Assembly (NCBI GenBank): GCA_033439295.1
Contig: JAVTLE010000013.1
Span: 620,001-684,000, forward strand
DNA: 64,000 nucleotides
Direction: 5' to 3'
From: Deuterostichococcus epilithicus
Lineage: Eukaryota; Chlorophyta; Trebouxiophyceae; Prasiolales; Stichococcaceae
Position numbers and translations under genes: made by a program. Positions 57,693 to 64,000 of the stretch are shown here, one piece after another. Every line of letters begins with the position of its first letter. Positions within the stretch are counted from its first letter, which is position 1. The notes beneath the pieces were generated by a model that searched no databases, was not told the DNA's origin, and worked only from the letters and a program-made list of their open reading frames with translations.

Positions 57693-59743
57693 TCACCAGC
57701 TGGCTGCTGCAAGGGCGCCCCCCCCTACAGCCTGCTGGCGAGCAAGCGCTGAAGCATTGGTCAGGGGCAGCCATCTGCTGGGCAGGGACCCGTCGCCGGT
57801 AGGTGGTGCGGCGGCCTCGGCGGGTGGCAGCACTATTGGGCCGGTGGAGTAGGGGCCAGGAACGTTGTTTTGCTCGATGGCCGTGCCCCCGCCACCATTG
57901 CAGCCTGCACAGTGGTCGTCGTCGATGTCCGACGGCTCCTTGCCGCTGCCGTCGCTGAGCTGGTCCGCGGCCGCGACGGCGGCGGCCGCAGCCTCGGCAA
58001 GTTCGATCTCCATCTCTGCTGCCTGTGATGCACGTAGTAGTTTCTAGGGCAGTGACAATCTGTCGATGCTCGATGCTCAACTTGATGGCAGGATCCGAAG
58101 CTAGAACTAGGCCCTACTGCATCGTTTGAAGATCTGGCAGCACACTTTTTGCGTGTGTGGACAGGTGAGGTAAACTCGTAGCTGTTGGTACGAGAGCACC
58201 CACCGCAGCATCCATGAAACCATCAGGAAATTCCTGGCTGGCGCCTGCGCCGCCGCCGCCGCCTGCCGCCTCTGCATCCGCGTCGCCCGCACGCTGCTTG
58301 GCAGGCGCGCTGTCTGCGTCAGCAAGGTGCGGTGCGCCATAGCCTGCTGGCCCGCCATGCTCGGGGCAGCCGCAAAAGCCGCGGCGAAACACCTGACTCG
58401 GGACTGCAAGACCGCTCTCGATGATTGCAGCAGCCATTGCCATCGACTGCGGCATGCCAGCTGCGATTGCTTCGGTCACTGCGGCATGCTGTGCCGCTGT
58501 TGGCTGATGCAATCCGTCCTCCTGCTGCATCCTATCGTCCTTGAAGCCGCCACCGCAGCCAAACATAGGCCGTCGCTGCGGCCGTCGCTGCTGCTGCTGC
58601 TGCTGCTGCCCTGTCGTCTGAAGCTGCACAGCCACCTCTGGTCCCCCCGCCATCATGTTCGCGGCACTTGGCGGCAGCAACCAGAGGCACCCACTATCAT
58701 CCATGTACAGGCGGCTGCCCTGCAGGAGATGTACAGAAAACAAGTTCTAAGCCTCAGGTGAATGCACAAAGACGCCATACAGGATTCTGCTCAACAGGAT
58801 TCTGCTCAACAGACACCCAGGGCCGAACCTCTTGCAGGGTGCTGCACGATGCACAGACGTCACAAGCTAGCTGCGTATGCGCCGAGACCGGGACTGCACT
58901 CGTGCACCGGGACCAAACGATAAGCTGCGCCTCGGCTTGCAGCCACGCATGCATGAACAATCTGACGGCTGCTGACCGACCTGCGCCGCCAACTGCTGGT
59001 TGATGACGGCAAGGCCTGCTTGCGTGGCAGGCAACTCAATGTGGGAGGCAGGAAGCTGCCCCTGAGCTGCCGCAGGCAGCGCGCCGCCCGCCAGGAAGGC
59101 GCCACCAGACACCCCGGCTGCACTGCAGCGTGCAGCTGCTGCCATCTGCTGCAGCAACGGCGACGTCGGCTGCGACGATGGCGCAGGTGCCGTCAGGTGC
59201 GGCGGGACCATGGGCGCCTGCCGCAATGCAGCACAACTGCCTTCTGATTGATGGGATCAAGAGGCACTGACTTGATGGAATCATAAATCATTTGAAACCA
59301 TGTCTGCGTGTGTACAGGTAAAAACAATACATTGCCCTACAACATCTGGCATTCCGTCGCTGACCCACAGCTGACTGCGAATGCCAAGTGTCAAGACTGT
59401 CGAACAATCAGACGTTAAAACATGAGTTTGTGCAGCAAGCAATCACCGGCACGCCGTAGATGCCGGAGGCGGTCTTGCTGGGGAAGGGCAGCTTCCGGGC
59501 AAACGGGTCTACATGTGGTGTGGCTTCTGGCGGAAAGGAGGGCGGCCGCGGTGCCGGCGGCCCGCGCTGCGGCAGCGAGTAGCTGGGCGGGCTGCCGCGC
59601 ACCACGTAGTGCTTGTGCCAAGGCTTGGACGACCTGTAGTGGACAGGCAATGTCAGGCTGCACTGTTGCCATGCAGCAGTGATTTGCGCGACGGTGGTGC
59701 AGGCGGGGTGCGCTACTGGGATGTGGTCATATACGTTGTGCAT
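57693..59743 (-). CDS. Gln/Ala/Gly-rich protein of unknown function
   Basis: Not recognised. Candidate exons: about 59453-59660 (HYRSSKPWHKHYVVRGSPPS, SLPQRGPPAPRPPSFPPEA), 58981-59217 (PMVPPHLTAPAPSSQPTSPL, phase 0 at both ends), about 58202-58720 (GSRLYMDDSGCLWLLPPSA, a poly-Gln tract from a CTG repeat, FCGCPEHGGPAGYGAP) and 57693-58014 (EMEIELAEAAAAAV, then acidic GKEPSDIDDDHCAG). The last joint, at a donor near 58201, is tentative. Low-complexity, Pro/Gln/Ala-rich composition suggests a regulatory or scaffold protein, but no DNA-binding domain is visible. The first exon may lie further upstream, since a CTACAG acceptor precedes RSSKPW. Confidence 0.4.
58780..58809 (+). repeat. Perfect 15-bp tandem repeat, two copies
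   Basis: CAGGATTCTGCTCAA occurs twice in a row in the intron between exons at 58720 and 58981. Confidence 0.9.
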
Positions 59744-60619
59744 AGCAGTGCAGGATCTCGCGCCATAAGCAGACTATCACCTGAGCCCCCGGCCGCGGCG
59801 AACTACTACTTCCTCTGCATCTGCTGGGCCTTGGATGTAATCCGTGTGGCACTGCAGCGCCGGCGTCGGCTGGATACCTGGTGTTGCTGCGGCGTCAGCC
59901 ATGCTGCCGGTGGCTGTTACTGGTAGCAGGGCGTTCATCGCGCTGTTGACCCTCGACGCTCAAACTAGCGGTCGACCTGGAGGCAGAACGATGCAAGTTT
60001 TGGCAGGCTGGCAGACGAGGTTGCAAAGGAGGGCACCAATCCTGCGGATTCTGCAACAGCGCAGAGGTGCGATGCGCTCGGCTGCTTCAGCGTCATAGTT
60101 TCGTGAGTCTGTCAACGTCTGACAGGACCAAGTCAACGGTCGAGTCTTGGCCACCCAGAAACCACCGACTAATTTAGGGGCGGACTACCGTACCAGACGG
60201 GGCCACGTGCTTGTTGGGTGGTGTCCGGCGACACACCAGGCTATGAGCCAGGCCTGTGCAACAATGAAATGCAATGGCGCAGAATAGGGGACCGCAAGGC
60301 CCTTTAGAGACACTGCACACAGTAGCGAGGGACGGGATCTGCGGCAGAAGGACTGCAAATCGATAGGTAGGTAAGCGAGCAGAAAAACCACAAGACAGCC
60401 CGAGTTGCGACACGGAGTTCGAGCTCGTTCGGGCCGGGCTGTCAGAGCTTCATCTCTACACGCGCCGCCCGTAAAAATGCACCTTTAAACCCGCAACATG
60501 TGCAAATCAATGCAACTGCTTTCTTGCCGCACCATCCGCATAAACTTAAAAATCATACTCTGGACAGTCGGCCAAGCACAGCACGCCAGCTTGTGGCGTG
60601 AGCCAGCTGTGCCATACGC
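59744..60619. other. Intergenic region
   Basis: About 875 bp. A possible upstream exon of the Gln-rich gene (reading MTLKQPSASHLCAVAESAG on the minus strand near 60100) is too weak to call. Otherwise nothing seen. Confidence 0.4.
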
Positions 60620-62847
60620 TCAATTGCGGTGCTGCTCCGACAGCGAATTGATGAATGCCAGGTCCTGTGAATGAACACAACAGGGTGATTGGGGTCGCTG
60701 CAGGAATCCCTCCAAGGGGGAGAGCAGCATCGGGGTGCCCGCACACAGTCAGCGGCTGCTGTCCTGTGCCATCTGAGCTGGTGAATGCGATGCAGCATGA
60801 TGCGGATCGAATAGCACGAAGTGTGCCGTGCGCTCATTGGCACAGCTCACCAAGTCTGCCTTGGCGCCCCAGCCCTTTTGGCCATCCGCGACGGTTGGCC
60901 TGCAAACAAAAGGATAATTTCTGGGTCAAGCTCAGCCTCTGCACAGGGGACATTGGCTTTGTGACCGCGCCTGTCACTGACGCTTCGAGACACTTGAGTG
61001 GCATCCACTGCGTTTTTGGCGGCGCTGTGGACCCCGCCCCAAGCTTCAGGCTGCGCCTACCTCCCTATCGACAGCCAAGAGCATGCAAAGCAACAGCCTC
61101 TGACGCTGGGCAAAACCGGCACCTAAATTTCTCGTAGAGTCGGTAAGCCTCCTTGCCAACGTCTTCCTTTGGCAGCGACTCCGCCAGGCCACCCAGAGCC
61201 GCCTCCACCTCGTCAAGGTCGTCGCCAAAGGCGCGCTTCAGGTAGCTGCGGGCCTGCTGAGGGTTCATGGCCTGCAGAGAAGAAGGCCAATGACGATCAA
61301 AAACGAAAAACGAGTGATGCGTCATGGACTCAAACCGCCTCCTGTCAAGCGCCTTCCTGGCTGGCTGCCAGCACAGGTTGTGTCGGAGGGCCCTGGCGGC
61401 AGGCACATCGCAGCAGGCGGCGCAACTAAAACGACTGCTTTCGGACCGCTGACTCCCCAGCCGCACCGACCGGCTCAAGATGCTCTTGGACGACCCAGAG
61501 GTGCGCTCGTTGCTGCCAATGCTCGCGGGTGCCTTGCGGCGCTGCTGCGGTGCGCTGACGGCTGCAAAGCCTGAGCAGCTGCTGCCGCCCACCGTCCGGT
61601 CCCCCAGCTGTTGACAACATCCTGACGGTCGCAGTTCAGGCACCACACTTTCAGCTTAAACAAATACAATTCAGCCCACCTTGTCTCCGCTCTCTGTCGC
61701 ATGAACGCTGTCGCCGTCCCGCGCCACCTTGATGCGCATGCCGAACACCTCGGCTTTGTCCGCCTGCAGGTGACCTGGCTCCTGCTGCTCGTGCTCCTGC
61801 AGCGATCGCGAATCCTGCTGTCGTTTCGTTTCTGGTGCCGACCAGACTGCCCATGCACCATCACATCTTTGAAATCATTGCGACAAAGATTGACAGGGCA
61901 GTGTCGGGGCAGTGTGCTCCAGGAAACACGCCGCCAAAGGACTTGGTGCTGGTGTCAGTAGCACTGCCTTTACCTTCAGCGATCGGAAATGGACAAGCGC
62001 ACACCTTCTCATCAAAGACGCCAATGCGGCGGCCCTTGGACTGCGCCATCAGCCCCGAGATGGCCTTGCCGAAGGTCAGCGCTGCGTCCTCATCGTACCT
62101 GCAGCAGCATCTTAGCAGCACGCCTAATCACGAAAGCTCTCAGTCGCTCATTCTTTTTCACAACGACATCCATCGCAGTACATTGTGGTGGTGACCATCG
62201 TCCAGACGGGCATGGCGGCGGCAGCAGCGCTTCGAAAGAGCAGGCGTGGCCAGTGCTGCGCACCCTTCCCGCTCGGCAACCTTCTTGGCCCAGAGGGTGA
62301 GCACCGGGGCTCTGTTGATCTTCACGACCTTGCCAGGGTGCTGCTCTGCGTCTGCCCTGGCCGCCTTGACTTTCTGCGCCTTGCCGCCGGGCCCCTTGCC
62401 CGCCGCAGGCTCTGCGTGCATGTGCTCGCGCTTGTCCAGCCGCATCTCCCTGTCAGGTTCGTCTGCGCTGGCCCCGCCGTTGTCGCTGCCGCCATCGCCG
62501 CTGGCGGCCGGCTTCGCTTGCAGGCCGGTCTGCTTGGTGGCCTTCCGCAGCTGTTCCTGAGGGTCTCCAGTGTCCACTGACGCCACTATGGCTCTGCTGT
62601 CATCTGCAGAGACGTCCTGCTTTGCGTCCTGCTGTGTCTGCCTCGACTGCGGCGCTGCCTTGTTGTTGCTGCTGCTGCCGCCAGCTGCGGAGTTGGCCTT
62701 TGCCTTCTTCAGAGGCTTCTCCTCCGTCGGCCGCTCGTTGGCACGCTTTCCGCCGCCTGTCTTGCGAATGGCAGACACGCCGGGCAGCTCATCCAGCGAC
62801 TTCTGCTTGGCGTTGCTGCTGTCAGCGCCGCTCCGGGTGGTGGGCAT
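60620..62847 (-). CDS. Conserved protein with Lys-rich N-terminus and bacterial/fungal-type C-terminal region
   Basis: About 356 residues, six exons with consistent phases: 62264-62847, 62005-62098, 61680-61796, 61123-61271, 60851-60899 and 60620-60697 (last one inferred). The first 165 residues are low-complexity and strongly charged, with a nuclear-signal-like EEKPLKKAKA and many Ala, Lys, Asp and Gln. The structured part is VLTLWAKKVAEREGYDEDAA, LTFGKAISGLMAQSKGRRIG, SYLKRAFGDDLDEVEAALGG and KGWGAKADL. I know this order (LTLWA..VAERLG.. ALTLG.AVAGLNA.SKGR..LG.. YLE..FGD.L..V..AM..LA.. WGAKG.LDL) from uncharacterised bacterial and fungal proteins. The reaction is unknown. The fused basic N-terminus suggests retargeting to the nucleus (inference). 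Confidence 0.72.
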
Positions 62848-63708
62848 GATATCTCTGACTTTTCCTGAACGCTGCGAAGATATCAGCAGAATATCAAAAC
62901 CTAATGATGAGTGCCGCTCCTGCAAACGTTGCAGCTTTCAAGCAGGCCGCCCGGTGCCGAGTCGACCGTCACCTGATGCAGCAGTAGGAGAAGCAGCAGC
63001 AGGGCGCAATAATCAGGTAGACAAACTTTCGTGGTGCAAGGAGCTTCATCTCAAGCAAAACAAGCGTAGGGGCATCGGGCATTGCGGCAATGAGCTTGCC
63101 TTGGAGATCGCTTCTCGCCAGGTACGAGATCCTAGTCTAAATATGGTCAGCAAAGCATGTAAGACATCGACACCAAGGCTGCATCAGTTCACTGTTTTCA
63201 GCGATTCTCGTTTGCTTCCCTCGAATTTCAGCGCTCGAGCTCGACTGCGACAGCCCACAACGGACTCGATAGCGTCAGATGTCCATCACTCTGGAGCTGT
63301 TTTAGAGGTCGCTGAGGTTGTGCGAGCTTTGTGGCAGGATGCTGTCTGGCAGACAACGCTTCCACTGCTTCCGAAAGACAGCTGCAAGAGGAGGTCGCGG
63401 TTCTTGCAAGTTTGCGGCGTCCCATAAGCCGGCACGTGAAGCGCGCCGCTTGGAGCCGAGCTCCTGCTTGTAGCTCAAGTGTGCGCATCTCTCTATACCA
63501 CCTGTATAATGCTTGAGTTCATATGACTGTCAGACCGTCTGTCCTTCACCAGCGAATTATCACCATTTTGCGGATCTGAGTAAGCAGCGAAATCTCTGAA
63601 CAACCGCTCTGCAACATCGCATCAGGACGTTTTATCATTGTCTGAAGCAATTGGTTTTCGCCGCAGCGTAGCGCACCCTGCGACTCACACGGCAGCGTGG
63701 CCTTCACC
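62848..63708. other. Intergenic region
   Basis: About 860 bp upstream of the conserved protein gene; presumed promoter. A long plus-strand open frame over 62570-63427 is mostly the antisense of the charged exon and is not supported. Confidence 0.45.
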
Positions 63709-63897
63709 ATGGCGGCAATGGTGGCGCTTCCACCTGAGGGCGTGCAAATTCACCCAGACACAGATGCGCCTGCCAAGGAGGATATGTACAAGCTGCAGGC
63801 CGGCCCGGACCCTGTGGCCCAGCCGGAAACGCCAGCATGCTCAGAGGCGTCACGGCTGCAAGGTCTGGGCATTTATGAAGATATACCGAGCGCCTGA
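63709..63897 (+). CDS. Possible first exon or short gene at the right edge
   Basis: ATG at 63709 opens MAAMVALPPEGVQIHPDTDA, then KEDMYKLQAGPDPVAQPE, up to a stop at 63895-63897, with a possible GT donor after SRLQ at about 63860. No family recognised. It could be exon 1 of a gene running out of the window. Confidence 0.25.
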   Translation: MAAMVALPPEGVQIHPDTDAPAKEDMYKLQAGPDPVAQPETPACSEASRLQGLGIYEDIPSA

Positions 63898-64000
63898 TCA
63901 GGACACAGAGCAGCATGACATTCGGGTCTTCAAAGTGCGAGGCTCACGAACGCCTTCGACACTGAAGCGGCAGACTCGATGCCAGCCGACCCAATCGCAC

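Noticed and set aside
62570-63427. Plus-strand open frame of 285 codons
   Set aside because: Mostly the complement of the charged, biased exon 62264-62847; the leucine and alanine runs are mirror images of Gln, Lys and Ser codons.
1-64000. Transposons, retroelements or virus-derived genes
   Set aside because: I found no reverse transcriptase, integrase, transposase, capsid-like protein or long terminal repeat; the large direct repeat is a host segmental duplication.
1-64000. tRNA, rRNA, riboswitch or other structured RNA
   Set aside because: No B-box with matching arms or conserved rRNA stretch was seen by eye; a covariance-model scan would be decisive and was not possible here.

Overview
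The window is nuclear DNA of a green alga, probably a trebouxiophyte of the Chlorella/Coccomyxa type (inference). The evidence is GC-rich sequence, many short introns with GTGAGT, GTGCG or GTGGG donors, plant-type protein families (CYP38, D27, fibrillin, plant O-fucosyltransferase), chloroplast transit peptides and TTTAGGG-type telomere-like words inside introns. There are about 16 genes and roughly 110 introns. I joined exons by hand on splice consensus, reading phase and family similarity. For CYP38, the O-fucosyltransferase, D27, NAA50, the nodulin-like transporter, the MerT/HMA protein, the small membrane protein, the LEA protein and aminopeptidase A, all exon phases close without a gap.

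Left third (1-31.3 kb). On the minus strand: a sialate O-acetylesterase cut by the window edge (to 2046), a chloroplast LEA protein of the HIC6 kind (3411-4606), a small signal-peptide membrane protein (4982-6606), a 14-exon O-fucosyltransferase (7266-13789) and a 112-residue membrane protein (14818-15773). Then come CYP38, a thylakoid-lumen cyclophilin (plus, 16391-20959), a MerT-like membrane protein fused to a MerP-like metal-binding domain (minus, 21812-23553), a nodulin-like major-facilitator transporter (plus, 24347-29338) and beta-carotene isomerase D27 (minus, 29968-31309).

Middle (32-55 kb). An 11-kb tandem duplication dominates. Intact NAA50 (plus, 32254-33656) enters unit A. Each unit carries a 22-exon membrane-anchored M1 aminopeptidase on the minus strand (A 34595-43338, B 45474-54423). 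At the junction near 44,020 a fragment of the fibrillin gene's 5' end abuts a decayed 3' fragment of NAA50. The fibrillin-like gene itself (about 54919-56966) leaves unit B. Copy B has GAMAS where copy A has the canonical GAMEN motif.

Right end (57-64 kb). A Gln/Ala-rich protein of unknown role (57693-59743), a conserved protein with a Lys-rich N-terminus and a bacterial/fungal-type C-terminal region (60620-62847), and a possible first exon at the right edge.

The most unusual signal is a recurring one. At eight or more places in five genes, a decayed copy of an exon edge, usually including its splice site, lies in the neighbouring intron or just past the stop codon. At least two of these copies are older than the 11-kb duplication. 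The window also has four GC-AG introns, three with the unusual donor GCG. I see no tRNA, rRNA, CRISPR array or recognisable transposon.
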